Source of the DNA: Brachionus manjavacas
Lineage: Eukaryota; Rotifera; Eurotatoria; Ploima; Brachionidae
Assembly: GCA_019054805.1 (NCBI GenBank)
Contig: JAHQIY010000017.1
Span: 1,860,001-1,924,000, forward strand
Direction of reading: 5' to 3'
DNA length: 64,000 bases
Below are positions 1 to 10,763 of this stretch, piece after piece. Below the pieces are notes generated by a model. The model saw only the letters and a list, made by a program, of their open reading frames with translations. It searched no databases and was not told where the DNA came from. A program made the translations under genes and the position numbers. The first letter of the stretch is position 1. Each line of letters opens with the position of its first letter.

Positions 1-19
1 TTTATTTAAATATTTTGAC

Positions 20-106
20 TTAACCCCGGGGTTAAAGAGATAATATAATAAAAAAACCCTGGGGTAGTATATTATTAAGTATACTATGCAGCCTTTAACC
101 CCGGGG
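20..106. repeat. Three CCCCGGGG-type repeats at the left edge
   Basis: A perfect palindrome built on TTAACCCCGGGGTTAA lies at 20-35. A variant (CCCTGGGG) is at 57-64 and a third copy (TTAACCCCGGGG) at 95-106. TTAA followed by CCC is the typical outer end of piggyBac-type transposons, and a piggyBac-like coding relic lies just downstream. I did not find a matching inverted end to the right. Confidence 0.5.
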
Positions 107-188
107 TAGTTTGCAAGGTTTAAGGGTAATAACTTTTTGAACCAAGTATCGATTAAAGCTACCTAACAAGTTCTTGAACTTCTTAGAA

Positions 189-555
189 ATGCGGATGATG
201 CCCAACAAAGAACTCTCTGATGATAATGATATGAGTATAACTAAAGCTTTGATAATGATTTAGAAGAAAAATTGGAAACACCAAATCATCCTAATACCGA
301 ATATGAATTAGATGAATACTCAGGTAATGAATACTTATATAATAACCTGAAGAAGAATAAGTATTTAATAAGTAAGCAAGCAGTATTTAATTCCAAAATG
401 TTCCTCTCAAAGACCATGTGGTCAAGAATTAATGAAGTTCAATTTGTTTCTGTAGTGGAAACAAATCGAGCTTTACTTGTAACAAATGTAAACAATTCAC
501 ATGTGGTCTTTGTGTAGGGGAGAAGGTTTTTAAATGGACCTGTAAAAATTGTTAA
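189..555 (+). pseudogene. piggyBac-like transposase relic (acidic N-terminal part joined to Cys-rich C-terminus)
   Basis: Two overlapping frames carry parts of what looks like one protein. The frame 272-517 (no ATG) is acidic and ends in an SKTMWSRIN-like stretch. A second frame, 451-555, encodes a short cysteine-rich tail with the spacing C-x8-C-x2-C-x4-C-x2-C and a final C-x2-C just before the stop. That tail resembles the C-terminal Cys-rich domain of piggyBac transposases, and TTAACCC repeats stand just upstream. The catalytic DDE core is absent and the frames are shifted relative to each other, so this is an internally deleted relic. The family call rests on the Cys spacing and TTAA context only. 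Confidence 0.4.
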
Positions 556-1173
556 GAACATGTGATACGAATTTGAAAAAAAAAGTTCCTGTTTATTTTT
601 TTAATATATTTTATAAATAATTTTAAAATTTAACTTAAAAATATTGAATTTTTTAAATCAAAATCAAAATTAATAAAAGACATTTATTTTTATAATCAAT
701 AAATTTTTTTAACATATTTTGAATAATTATGGTAACTTATACTACCAAAAAAGCGTATTTTTTTAAAGGGGTTTTTTGGACCCTTTAAGTATTTAACCTT
801 TAAAAAAAATTCGGTGATTGAGTGTTAAATAAAAATATGAGTCAAAAAAAAAAAAAAAAAAATATTAAAGATAGACTTATCTTCTTTGAGAAATGGTTCA
901 TTTTTTACAAATTTTGATTATTTTTTAATAAAGTTAGTATTTTTTTACATTAAAATAGTCAATTGTAGAATTTTATTTATAAGTTGGCATTTTTAGCATG
1001 AAATTAATGATTTATTTTTACAATTATATGGACCGAATAATTTCGCCAAAACCAAGTTGCAGCTTCAGAATCTCAGAATCTTTGACTTTTACTTAATAGT
1101 AATTGAAAAATGACACAACTTTGGCAATTAAATAAGAATAAATAATAATTTGCTGTTGAGTATGATAGAAAAT
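556..1173. other. Intergenic, AT-rich, no gene seen
   Basis: Low-complexity A/T sequence with poly-A and poly-T runs lies between the transposon relic and the 3' end of the SMYD4-like gene. I see no coding frame, RNA gene or repeat of note. Confidence 0.6.
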
Positions 1174-3462
1174 TTATTTTTTTAAAAAACTTTTAATATA
1201 ACTTTGAACATGATAATATTCATTCAAAAGAGCACTTTCTTTTGAATAAACACACTCTGCGATCGAAATAGCTCGATTGATCGAATCGAGCGCTTTCTGG
1301 TGCTCTTCGATCACACATTGAAGCTCAGATAGCTTGAAAAACTCATGCCCCAGCTCAATAATAACTTCATTTTTCTTACTTTCATACACAAACTCCAATA
1401 ATTTGACATTTTTTTCCAATAATGAACAACCATGGTGCAAATTATTCGAATTACAATTGAGTCTTGCCAGAAGATCGATCAATTTTGAGAAACCTAAATA
1501 AAAAATTCTCATATTGGCATCGATTTCAATAGCACAATCGATCTCCAAGTCCTCATTAATGCACAAATACTTTCGATAATCTTTGACCATGTCCTCCAGT
1601 TTTTTGACACTCATCTTTGCGCTCTCATCGCTCAAAGTCTCTGTGTTTATCTTGTCCAAAAAAGAGCCTAAAAAATCAAATCTGCAAGCATAGTTGGTCA
1701 ACTGCATGGTTTTGCCACACTCTGAGCAAACAAGTAAAACATCATTTGATGTGGACACCTTTCCTGAGCTGAAAACTCTTTTGCCTGTGCAATAAAAGCA
1801 CCTCAAGCCGGTCAACTTGCTCTCAGTAAATATCCTCGACTGGCTCAGACACTCACTGCAATCACAATCAAAGTGGTACTGTTCGCTAAGAGATTGTTTG
1901 CGCTCAAAAAATGTCATTTTGATATAGTGGGGGCCATAGCTGTTTAAAATTTCCTCGCATTTTTTAATTGTGCGCGATGCCTTGACCACAATAACATTCG
2001 AATTTTCTTTAAAGCTACTAACTACATTCGAATTGCACGAATGATTTAAAAGACTAACTCTGGGATAGATTGCGGTGCCGAAGCGTTGCTGATCTCTACT
2101 GAAAGTTTGCTGAGTATTAGAGTCGTCTTTGAGGCCCGTAATTGCATGAGCATTACAAATACACTGCAATAAATGTCTCAATATTAGACTAGATACCAAT
2201 TTTAGAAATTCTTCTGAACCATTTTTCCAAACACCTGCATAATGTTGTCCCAAGAGTAAAGCAGTCAAAGAGTACTTGAACAAGTCGTCTAGATGAGTGA
2301 CATTTTCATGGGTTAACAAATTAAACACTTGACCATAATTGCTTTCACAATTGTCCATTTTGTAATCGACCAGACAACACTCAGTTGTTTGCTTGTTTGA
2401 ATACTTTAGAATAAGCTCCTGGCTAGTTGAGTTCAGAATCCGGAATGCTAGATGAGCCAGACCCAAATTGTGAAGCAGCGTTCTCAGAATTCCGCATTCA
2501 AATTTGTGGTAATTTTTTCCATTGGTTTCACTTTGGGCTCTGCATTTAGCCGAGCAGTAGAAAATACCACAGCAATGACTGCAAGGATGAATGTTTAAAT
2601 ATTCAAAGCCTTTATTTTGTTCATTAAACAAAGATTTGAAGCATAAATCGCAGTAGTTTAAGCCTGCCATTGGAAGTATAATGGAACAGTAAGCTTTTTC
2701 TGTAAAAAGAACCTCTCCAGCTCTGATGTCCCGCTTGGCCAAACAGTGTCTGCCCTTTTTGCTATTAAATTTTACTTCTACACAGTCATTGATGAAGCTT
2801 TTCGAACACTTCTGCTCATGATTAATCGATGGATGAGATTTTCTCAAATTTGATCCGCTAAATTGGTCAACTAGCTTGTTTATTTCGATCAGTTCAGACT
2901 CTTTGCTTAGATCCGAGGCTGTTTGGACCAAATTTTTGTAAATAGAGCTCTCTTTAAAACTAGATAGGCCGTCACTTTGGTTCAGTTTAATCAAGCAGTT
3001 TAATTTTCTTTTAGCTAGTTTTAATATTAGATTAAAATTGCTTTCTGCTAATGGCAAATGAAGTTCACATGAGGCCAAATCTTCTAGACACTTGTCAAAC
3101 ATATCCAAGTCATAGAATACGGCTGATCTGTTCGAGTAAGCCAGGAAAAGCGACTTGGCATCGACTGGAGCATATAAAATGGCTAGATTGTAGTTATTCA
3201 GCGCATTTTGGCTATCTTTTTTAGCGTAAAAGTTATTGCCTTTTTTTCTAAATGTCTCGCTGAGGTCATCACTTTTTTGATCATCGGCAAAATTAAGTGA
3301 TTTAAAGTATTTTTCGATTAATTGGTTAAAAGAGTGGACAAAGTTGATTCTTTGGTAATTTGTTTTTAAAGTTTTAAAGTGGTTTAGTAGATCAGGCGAT
3401 TTGTATAAATTATCAAGTTGTTGGTCAAGAAACAGCTGCCAATTTGACATATTATTTTCCAT
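1174..3462 (-). CDS. SMYD4: SMYD4-like SET/MYND-domain protein
   Basis: A single uninterrupted 762-codon frame. It has an N-terminal TPR-like helical region (about 65-160), then the first part of a split SET domain (from about 225). A MYND zinc finger follows at about 271-323, with CDLC, HPCSHCC and FYCSAKC cysteine clusters and a closing HKFEC. The second SET part contains the NHSCNSN motif (473-479) and the NSYGPHY segment, and a post-SET CDCSEC cluster lies near 533-538. TPR, split SET and MYND in this order are diagnostic of SMYD4, a putative protein-lysine methyltransferase. The length is close to the roughly 800 residues usual for SMYD4. No introns are needed, unlike several neighbours. 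The first Met (3460-3462) is followed two residues later by another possible start. Confidence 0.9.
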   Translation of the reverse strand: MENNMSNWQLFLDQQLDNLYKSPDLLNHFKTLKTNYQRINFVHSFNQLIEKYFKSLNFADDQKSDDLSETFRKKGNNFYAKKDSQNALNNYNLAILYAPVDAKSLFLAYSNRSAVFYDLDMFDKCLEDLASCELHLPLAESNFNLILKLAKRKLNCLIKLNQSDGLSSFKESSIYKNLVQTASDLSKESELIEINKLVDQFSGSNLRKSHPSINHEQKCSKSFINDCVEVKFNSKKGRHCLAKRDIRAGEVLFTEKAYCSIILPMAGLNYCDLCFKSLFNEQNKGFEYLNIHPCSHCCGIFYCSAKCRAQSETNGKNYHKFECGILRTLLHNLGLAHLAFRILNSTSQELILKYSNKQTTECCLVDYKMDNCESNYGQVFNLLTHENVTHLDDLFKYSLTALLLGQHYAGVWKNGSEEFLKLVSSLILRHLLQCICNAHAITGLKDDSNTQQTFSRDQQRFGTAIYPRVSLLNHSCNSNVVSSFKENSNVIVVKASRTIKKCEEILNSYGPHYIKMTFFERKQSLSEQYHFDCDCSECLSQSRIFTESKLTGLRCFYCTGKRVFSSGKVSTSNDVLLVCSECGKTMQLTNYACRFDFLGSFLDKINTETLSDESAKMSVKKLEDMVKDYRKYLCINEDLEIDCAIEIDANMRIFYLGFSKLIDLLARLNCNSNNLHHGCSLLEKNVKLLEFVYESKKNEVIIELGHEFFKLSELQCVIEEHQKALDSINRAISIAECVYSKESALLNEYYHVQSYIKSFLKK

Positions 3463-4641
3463 TTTTGTTTGTTTTTGTTTTAAGATTTAAAAAAAATATT
3501 AATTTTTAAAAATTTTAAATTAGTGACAATAAAAATGTCTTTTTATTAATTTAAAAAGCGTAGTTTGTTTTTTAGAGGAAGATGAAAAAAAATTCAATTT
3601 TGTGTCTTCTTAAATTTCAAAGTTTTTTATTTAAAAATAATATTCGACTTAATTTTTTTAAATTTGTATCTAAAGAACAATTAAAGAAAAATCTCATTTT
3701 TCTGGTTGTCTCTTTTACAGAATCACTTTAATTTTTTTTTACATTTAAATGGAAAGAAACTTTATGAATTTCCTTTCCATCCTGTAATAACAAAAAATTA
3801 GATTAAATATTTAATTAGATAAATTTAAATGAATAATTGATTTAATTAAATAAATCTTTGGCCCGAAGACTGCCATGTTACCTGTATGACACGATCTATT
3901 TTGAGGAAGGAAAGCGAATATTTATCATGTGTAGGGGAAAAAGTGAAATTTCTCATCCCAAATCCCTTTCTACTCTCCAAAGACCACACTCGCTAATATT
4001 TGTATAAAAGGCCTTAACAACCCCATGAGAAGAACACTTAAATGCCATTAATCAATAATATAATGGAATTAATAATCTTTAAAGACTATGTATTTCATTA
4101 ATTCCAAATAATTTTTTCTCGTCCTCAAAGACATCCTGATGAAAATATTAATTATCAACAAAACCCCAAATAATTGATCTTTAGCCTTTAAAGTATATTA
4201 CAAATACAAAATTTCAAAATGTCATTTAATTTGAATTAAATTTCATCACATTTTTCTTTATTAAAATCGCATTTATCAAAACCATATGAGAATTTCAAAA
4301 ATGCCTAGTTAATTTAATATTAAGATCGAAATTAATTTAAAATTATTAATTTAATTTGTAAAAATGGATAATTAAAATTTTGCTAATTAGAAAAGGTATA
4401 AGCTACTTTATTAATCCTCAATTTTGTTAATTTTGAAAAAATTTAGTCACAGAAAATTTTACTACCGTTTTGAAATGGCTGTCTTAATACAAGCTATTTT
4501 GAGAATACCAATTTTTGACTTTTTAAGTCAATAGCTGATTCAAAATTATTAATTATTGATACAAATGATTTTATTTTCAAGAGAATTTTTGATTTTAATA
4601 TTTAAATAAATAAAAAAAATTCTTTGATTTTTAAAAAATTC
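3463..4641. other. Intergenic, no gene seen
   Basis: AT-rich spacer between the SMYD4-like start codon and the tRNA-Ser. A slightly less AT-rich stretch at about 3860-4030 contains no frame that I can connect to a protein. It would include the SMYD4 promoter, but I cannot pick out a motif. Confidence 0.55.
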
Positions 4642-4759
4642 GCAGTGAGCAGGATTTGAACCTGCGCGGGAAAATCCCATCTGATCACTGTGCTCCATAT
4701 TTGAAATGGATTAGAAATCGAATTCTAGTCAGACGCCTTAACCACTCGGCCATCACTGC
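4642..4759 (-). tRNA. tRNA-Ser(AGA) with a 37-nt intron
   Basis: On the minus strand the 5' GCAGTGA pairs perfectly with the 3' TCACTGC. A D-arm with an A box (GGCCGAGTGG), an anticodon stem TCTGA/TCAGA, a long class-II variable arm and a T-arm with GGTTCGAACC are all present. The anticodon AGA (plus-strand 4724-4726) is followed by one base and then an intron at about 4686-4722, the canonical position after nucleotide 37. A T-run just beyond the gene's 3' end serves as the Pol III terminator. A near-identical second copy lies at 28063-28180. Confidence 0.95.
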
Positions 4760-4953
4760 TACATAACTAATCACAATTATTTTCTTAAATAAATTTTTTA
4801 ATTAAAAAAAAACAAACCTAAAAACTGAAAAAAAAATAATCAAAATAAAACTTAATAAATTGAAAAGACTTTAGTGACAAATTAAATGAATTTTTATTTA
4901 CAAAAATTCCGATTATTTTACAAATTTTGATATAATTACATTTAAGAAATAAA

Positions 4954-5645
4954 TTAATCTATTTTTTCCTCAAGCTCTTCCTCTTCCGACTCACTTGATT
5001 CAGTATTTTTTTCTTCATTTGTTTCTTCTTCATCGGCGTTATCGGTCTCAAGACCAGTTTTGCGCTTTTTATTTTTTCGACCTGACTCCCCATCCAAGTT
5101 TTCTTCCTCGACTTCATCTTCCACTTCTTCATTTCCATTAATTTCTTCCTGCTCTTCAATTTCTTCTTCTTCTTCTTCTTCTGCCTCTTCTGGTTCTTCT
5201 TCAGTCTTGCTGCCTTTTTTAGAAGCAGCAGCTGGTTTTGATTTTGAATTTAGACCAATATTTTTTTTACGATCTATAATAAAAATTAATAATTTTATTT
5301 ATTTTTCTATCTAAATTTACATTGTAAAATTTCATTTAATGGCTGAATAAAGCTTTCAAATTCCATTTCACCAATAGCTGACATTATGTCATTAACAGCC
5401 AGAGTTTTTCGCTTTGATTTATTTGAATGAGCCACTGCACATGAAGTTAGATAAAGTACAAAAACACTTGAAGCTCGGCAAATGGTTTGGCGAGCCTCTT
5501 TGGAAACTATGACCCCATCGGGAAGCTTTAATCAATAGAATTTGAGTAGTTTTATTTCTGCTAAAATGCTTTCATTTACCGATTCCTTGATTATTCTCTG
5601 TACAACTGTTATGGGTAAATTTAAATCTTCTGGTCTTTCAGCCAT
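4954..5645 (-). CDS. POLE3: DNA polymerase epsilon subunit 3 (histone-fold protein, CHRAC17-like)
   Basis: Three exons on the minus strand: 5580-5645, 5321-5525 and 4954-5273. The 54-bp and 47-bp introns both have GT-AG ends, and the model gives 196 residues. It starts [11 protein letters not shown], identical to vertebrate POLE3. It continues through the histone fold ([42 protein letters not shown]) and ends in a long Lys-rich then Glu/Asp-rich tail, as in the family. POLE3 pairs with POLE4 in DNA polymerase epsilon and with CHRAC15 in the chromatin-remodelling CHRAC complex. The acidic tail is typical of a histone-binding chaperone surface and is encoded by the poly-GAA-like exon 3. The model joins in frame and matches the family along its length. 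Confidence 0.93.
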
Positions 5646-6427
5646 TTTCAGATTTCACTAAAATTCAAATTTAAATTTATTTTTAAACACTAATTTTTTT
5701 TTGCTGTATTTTCTATTTTAAAACACAAAATAGTAAAATATTTTGTCTTTTTCCAAAAGCATTATTTTGTTGAAAATTATTATTAATATGAATGATACTA
5801 TTTTGAAGAGAATTTTTGATGTTTATCAAAATTTCCTTTAAAAATAAAAATAATTAATTAGAGCTAAATTTGAATTTTTTGAAAGTTTATTAGTTATTTC
5901 TGAATTCAATTCAAATTTTCAAGAATCTAACATTAGTACAACTATTGAACAACTTAAATGCTTTTTACAATTTTTCAATATTTATTTTTTATAAAATTTA
6001 AATTAACTTAAACAGTTATTAAAAGATAATTTCTTAAAAAACAAAAAAAAAGAAATATTTACTTCACTTAATTTATGATTTTTCTTTTTTCAAAATATTT
6101 ATTCAAATTATATACTTTTTACATTATTTTTTTTTAATTTTACATCGCCAGAATTGACGTTAATTGAATCTAATAAATAAATAGATAAATTTATGTCCTT
6201 AATTAGAAAAGTGGAAAATAAAAACAAAAAACCACTTAATAAGCCATTAAAATTTCTATTATAGTTATTTTAATTTTCTTTAATATTATATTTTAACTTT
6301 TTTTTTTACTTTTTTCACGATGAATATAATGACTAGAAAAATTCTTTAAGTATTTTAAAATAATAAATTGTTTTGATGTTGATGACTCGACGTTCCGAGA
6401 TTCCAAAGTCAATTTTTCTCCGGTTTT
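5646..6427. other. Intergenic, no gene seen
   Basis: Very AT-rich spacer upstream of POLE3 and leading to the foldback transposon. It presumably holds the POLE3 promoter, with no recognisable motif. Confidence 0.6.
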
Positions 6428-6435
6428 AAAAATTA

Positions 6436-6944
6436 GGGGCTTGTCAATTCTATGACCACATGATCACAAAATTTACATAGATTTTTTAGCTTGTAAAAAA
6501 TAAGACCCCGTGGTCACCAAATTTACTTTAAAAAAGAATTATGTAAATTACAAGAACACTTTTATTTTAAATTAAAAAAAAATTAGTAGTGTGCGTAAAA
6601 TTGACAATTTAATAAAAATAAATATTTGAAAAATTAAATTATTTTCTTTATTTTTGGATATAAATAATTTAATTTTGGGGTTGGTGCTTGGCTTACTGAT
6701 TAATTAAACGTTGTGAATATAATTTAAGAAAAAGAAAATAATTTAATTTTTCAAATATTTATTTTTATTAAATTGTCAATTTTACGCACACTACTAATTT
6801 TTTTTTAATTTAAAATAAAAGTGTTCTTGTAATTTACATAATTCTTTTTTAAAGTAAATTTGGTGACCACGGGGTCTTATTTTTTACAAGCTAAAAAATC
6901 TATGTAAATTTTGTGATCATGTGGTCATAGAATTGACAAGCCCC
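6436..6944. mobile_element. 509-bp foldback MITE with 214-bp inverted repeats and 8-bp TSD
   Basis: The arm 6436-6649 is repeated as its reverse complement at 6731-6944, apparently base for base. The outer ends are GGGGCTTGTCAATTC and its complement. The 81-bp centre is unique. The element is flanked by an 8-bp direct repeat AAAAATTA (6428-6435 and 6945-6952). An 8-bp duplication is the size made by hAT-type transposases. No coding capacity, so it is non-autonomous. The near-identity of the arms points to recent amplification or gene conversion. Confidence 0.85.
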
Positions 6945-7041
6945 AAAAATTATTCAAATAAATCTTCCTATTTTTCCATTAAGAGTAATTATTCAGGAAA
7001 TTTTCGCGTTCAATGAATGTGAAGGGACAAATTAAATTTCT

Positions 7042-7215
7042 GCCATTCCAGGAAATGATAATTTTGCGGTCCCAGGTGGTTATAATGGAAGCCAAGCGAG
7101 TGTTGGACTTTTTTTAAAAAAATAAATTCTAGTCTTTGACTTGGACTTTGAAAATAAGAAAATAAAAGAAAGTCTGGACTTGGACTTTAATTTGGGACTT
7201 TAAAACAACTCTGGA
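7042..7215 (+). repeat. Dispersed repeat family, copy A
   Basis: This stretch contains GGTCCCAGGTGGTTATAATG, then AAGCCAAGCGAGTGTT, then several TTGGACTTT units. It recurs inverted at 13855-14074 and in part at 36001-36058. It contains no coding frame. The three copies differ in spacing, so this is an old interspersed repeat. Confidence 0.6.
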
Positions 7216-7725
7216 GTGAAAAATTTAGACTTGTTCTTGATTAATTTATTAGCATCAAAATAGGGAATAAAAATTTAATTTTTTTAAATGAAAAATTTTA
7301 AAATAAATTAGAAGATATTTTTCTTTCATTTTTCTCCAAAATCTTTTAAAAATAAGTTTTCAAATAAATAAAAAAAGAAAAAACTAATTTTTAAACCTGC
7401 CAAATATCGGCAATTTTTGGTCTTTATGGATTAAAAATAGCAAAAAAATCCATCAAAAAAAAAAGCTATTTTATAGAATTAAAATTAAAAAACTATATTA
7501 ACAAAAAATTGACGCTTAAAATTTGAAATCTTGCAAAACACTTTGCAACAAAAACTAAAAGCTATGTGTAGAAAATAACTTCAATTCAAGTACACAAAAT
7601 AAAATTTCTTATTAATGCCTATTTGATTCTCTTATGCATCAAGCTTTGATTACGCTTTTTTTTGTTCAGCACAAATTTTCACGCATATTTAATTTAGATT
7701 TAAAAATTTTGAAGCAAACCTAAAG
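7216..7725. other. Intergenic, no gene seen
   Basis: AT-rich spacer upstream of UQCR10. Nothing recognisable apart from the immediate 5' region of that gene. Confidence 0.55.
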
Positions 7726-7923
7726 ATGGCTTTGGGCGGACAAATCTACAACATTTTCTTCAAAAAATCGTCAACATACTTCTTGACATTGTGCGCTGGC
7801 GCGTTCTTTTTCGAGCGCTTTGCCGACGGTTTCAGCGACTCTATTTTCAACTCGATCAACAAAGGCAAACAGTGGCACGACATCAAGCACCTTTGCGGAC
7901 AACAGCAAGAAGAAGAAGAATAA
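7726..7923 (+). CDS. UQCR10: Cytochrome b-c1 complex subunit 9 (UQCR10/QCR9 family)
   Basis: A 65-residue single-exon protein. The pattern is that of the 9-kDa complex III subunit: a short N-terminal segment (YNIFFKKSSTYFLT), one transmembrane helix (about 18-32), the FFERFAD motif directly after it, then INKGKQWHDIKH and an acidic tail. The human protein has the same order (FFERAFD, then INEGKLWKHIKH). It sits in the inner mitochondrial membrane and helps assemble the Rieske-containing end of the bc1 complex. The ATG follows directly after AAAG, which could be a splice acceptor (5'UTR intron or trans-splicing). Its composition is clearly richer in G and C than the flanks. Confidence 0.92.
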   Translation: MALGGQIYNIFFKKSSTYFLTLCAGAFFFERFADGFSDSIFNSINKGKQWHDIKHLCGQQQEEEE

Positions 7924-8087
7924 ACAATTTAAAAAAAACGAACTTTTCCTAAATTCTGTCAAAAATTAGTTTTATTTAAATAAAAAATTTCAATTAACTT
8001 TTTTTGTTTGATTAATTAAAATTTTGGATGGAGTTGTGTCCATCATCAAAGATTCTGTATTAGCCTGATTGATGACTATAGTTCTAG

Positions 8088-10763
8088 ATGAGCTCTGAGT
8101 GTGTCAAGTTGTTGGTTCAAAACTTGGACGCATCGATGAATGCGGACGAGTTCAGCAAGGAGGACTTTGACGTCAAAAGCTTCAGCTCAGCTATGATGAA
8201 GACGAGCCAGTTGAGCGAGCACTTGGCAAACTTGGCCACCAGCATCAACACATTGGACAAAGAAATCAAGGAACAAGTGAGTGCCAATCATGAAAACTTG
8301 CTTCACCAAGCCGTCAATGTAGAAACTCTGGAAGAAATGCTGAGCTTGGTTCAGACCAGAATTTCGTCTCTTAAAAGCACATCGGAGCGACTGCGCATCA
8401 AAATAGACACGCCATTCAACGAGCTCAATTTGCGGGTGGCGCAGCTGTCGCGGCTCCAGGCCACTTGTGACACTCTGCGCAGGATCAAGGGCATTCTACA
8501 GCATGCCTCTAATTTGAGGTCGTCAATGGACAAGGGCGTCAAAGAAATTGTCAAATCGGCACAGAATTTAAGTGAGCTGGACATTTTGTTCAAAAACTTT
8601 GACACCTCGGGCATCGAGTGCATCGAGAGTGATGTTCATTTTGCGCACAAATCTCGGCGCGAAGTCCAAGAATTGTCTCAGGTTATACTAGAAAAAGGCA
8701 TTGCTCACCAGGACCAGAATCAAATTGGAATGGCGCTTCAGGTGTTTTATTTATTGGGAATTTTGGACAAGAAAGTGGTCGAGTGCTTGAAAATAAATGA
8801 AAATAATTTTTTTAAAAAGTCGCAAGAGTTGCTGGACTCGACCAATTTGACACTTCAGTCTACCAGCTCAATGGCAAATTTGCAGTCGTCGGCCTCAATG
8901 GGCTTCATATCTGGCTCTGGTCAGTTTCCGGGCAGAACTACCATGCCCAATGTGGGACAAATGAGCAATTTTAGAGCTCAATTGTGGAACAATTTAGAAA
9001 AGCTCATGGATCTTGTGTACGACTCTTGTTGCCAAGTCTATCAATTACAAGTGATTTTGGAAAAGAAAAAGGATCTGGTCACCAATGTGCTTTATTTGGA
9101 AGATGTTAAATTTGGTGAAATTTTCAAGCAAAATATGTATTTGGAAGAAAATGGTCAGATAAAATTCCACGAGTCCATCCAAACCACTCATTTGAATGAT
9201 TTCAAGCAATCGATTGAGTTTTTGTACCAGCATTGGCGTTTGTTGTGTCAAATTTTGTCCCAAACAGTCCAAAGTGCCGTATCCAAATCTAACCATGTCA
9301 AACAAGCATTTCAGGATGAGTACACCAAAATTTTGAAGCTGGTCAATGAGCTTTGGCTTCGGTTGATTCAATTGAACCCGTTTTTGGACAAGTACAGGTA
9401 CAGTGTGGACAAAAAATCCACCTTTCAAAACTCGTATGAGCTTTTGAAGAGCTGTTTTGTCGAGTTGGAAAATTTTTATTTGACCAAAAGTCTGAATCAA
9501 TTGTTCAGTCCCATAAATTTGATATTTTCGGGCGAGGTGAATCGCGCCGACGCGGACAGCTTTATAAAAGCAATACAAGCTCATTTGAACAGTTTACAAT
9601 TTGACAATTTTAGCTCAGAGCAAACAGGTGTTCAGACCATTCAGTCGGTGAAAAAAAAAATTCACTTGACATCTTTTTCGTCATCATTTAGCGACAAAGT
9701 AACAGGCAACATTTGCAAATCAATTCAATTGTATTCGAACAAAGCTGAACAGTTTGCAAACACCTTGATTGCCGAGCTGAACCAGTTGGTGAACACGAGC
9801 CAGGGCACTAGCATTGGTGGCTCAAAGAGCATTTTTTCTTTTTCATCAGGTCAGCCATATCAAATGCAGATGAAAAATTTGGACTATGTTAACTTGACCC
9901 ATGATCTAATGCAGCAGTTGGAACAAATTGTGTGTGGACAAAATTTACAGCCTAAATACAAGGAGAAAATTTTGAATTCCTTAAAATCACTAGTGGTCTT
10001 TGAGGAAAATTCGCTCAGACCATTTGCTGACTCGGCGTGCAGTTGTGTCCAAGCTGTTTTGTTTACCATGCATCAGGAAGACTTTTCTCAAGCTCAAACA
10101 AGCTCTTTGTACATTAGAGAGCTTCAGCAAGTGGTGCAAAGAATATCACGTGATTATTTACAAATGTACAAGTGTAAGCAAGTATTGGATGAGTACATGA
10201 AGCAAATATCTATAGCATGCATTGAATTGTTCATTTTGAATGCGAGTTTGATGCGACCGATGGCGGAATCGGCGCGATCTAGGCTTAAAGTCGACTCGGA
10301 ACAACTCGAGTCGATTATTGGCAATTTTCTCACGCCTAAACTAAGCGATTTGGGAATCTACTACAAAAATTTAAAGGCCTTTAGACACTTGTTGCAGTTG
10401 GAGTCTCCGTACAAAGTAAATGAGGTGTCTAGTTTGGGTGCTGATATTGTGGACGAATTGCATTATTCCGAGGTGATTTCTGAGTCATTGCCATACCATG
10501 TGTTGCTGCACTACTTGTTTTCATATGCACCAGAAGATTTAAAGTCGCCATATGAAAGTCTTGGAAATTGGACTCTTTCAAAATACTTTGACTGGCTTGA
10601 CAAGCATAAAAATGAGCGAGAAAGACTCATGGTGATCAAGACTTGTCTTGAATCTTATGTTCAATCAGTTAGAGTGCGCAAAGGAAAAACATTTGCAACC
10701 ATTTATCCATTAATGTTCCGCATTCTGGAAAAAGGTCTTCAAAGTGTTCTGAACACAGCTTAA
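8088..10763 (+). CDS. COG5: Conserved oligomeric Golgi complex subunit 5
   Basis: A single-exon 891-residue protein. The N-terminal third follows the COG5 pattern closely: FDVKSFSS, then LDKEIKEQV, HENLLHQAVNVETLE, QTRISSLK, LRRIKGILQHA, SAQNLSELDILF and GIECIESDV. GMALQVFYLLGILD and GRTTMPNVGQMSNFRAQLW come next, matching the corresponding vertebrate stretch. The C-terminus is helical throughout, as in the CATCHR fold. The length is close to the usual 830-860. COG5 belongs to lobe B of the COG tether, which acts in retrograde intra-Golgi vesicle transport. The ATG stands directly after TTCTAG, so the mRNA may begin at a splice acceptor. Sizeable frames on the opposite strand are shadows of this gene. 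Confidence 0.93.
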   Translation: MSSECVKLLVQNLDASMNADEFSKEDFDVKSFSSAMMKTSQLSEHLANLATSINTLDKEIKEQVSANHENLLHQAVNVETLEEMLSLVQTRISSLKSTSERLRIKIDTPFNELNLRVAQLSRLQATCDTLRRIKGILQHASNLRSSMDKGVKEIVKSAQNLSELDILFKNFDTSGIECIESDVHFAHKSRREVQELSQVILEKGIAHQDQNQIGMALQVFYLLGILDKKVVECLKINENNFFKKSQELLDSTNLTLQSTSSMANLQSSASMGFISGSGQFPGRTTMPNVGQMSNFRAQLWNNLEKLMDLVYDSCCQVYQLQVILEKKKDLVTNVLYLEDVKFGEIFKQNMYLEENGQIKFHESIQTTHLNDFKQSIEFLYQHWRLLCQILSQTVQSAVSKSNHVKQAFQDEYTKILKLVNELWLRLIQLNPFLDKYRYSVDKKSTFQNSYELLKSCFVELENFYLTKSLNQLFSPINLIFSGEVNRADADSFIKAIQAHLNSLQFDNFSSEQTGVQTIQSVKKKIHLTSFSSSFSDKVTGNICKSIQLYSNKAEQFANTLIAELNQLVNTSQGTSIGGSKSIFSFSSGQPYQMQMKNLDYVNLTHDLMQQLEQIVCGQNLQPKYKEKILNSLKSLVVFEENSLRPFADSACSCVQAVLFTMHQEDFSQAQTSSLYIRELQQVVQRISRDYLQMYKCKQVLDEYMKQISIACIELFILNASLMRPMAESARSRLKVDSEQLESIIGNFLTPKLSDLGIYYKNLKAFRHLLQLESPYKVNEVSSLGADIVDELHYSEVISESLPYHVLLHYLFSYAPEDLKSPYESLGNWTLSKYFDWLDKHKNERERLMVIKTCLESYVQSVRVRKGKTFATIYPLMFRILEKGLQSVLNTA

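Noticed and set aside
9045..9584. 179-codon open frame antisense to COG5, and similar frames at 8351-8623 and 9884-10069
   Set aside because: They lie wholly within the conserved COG5 coding region and show no protein family features; they are shadows of codon bias.
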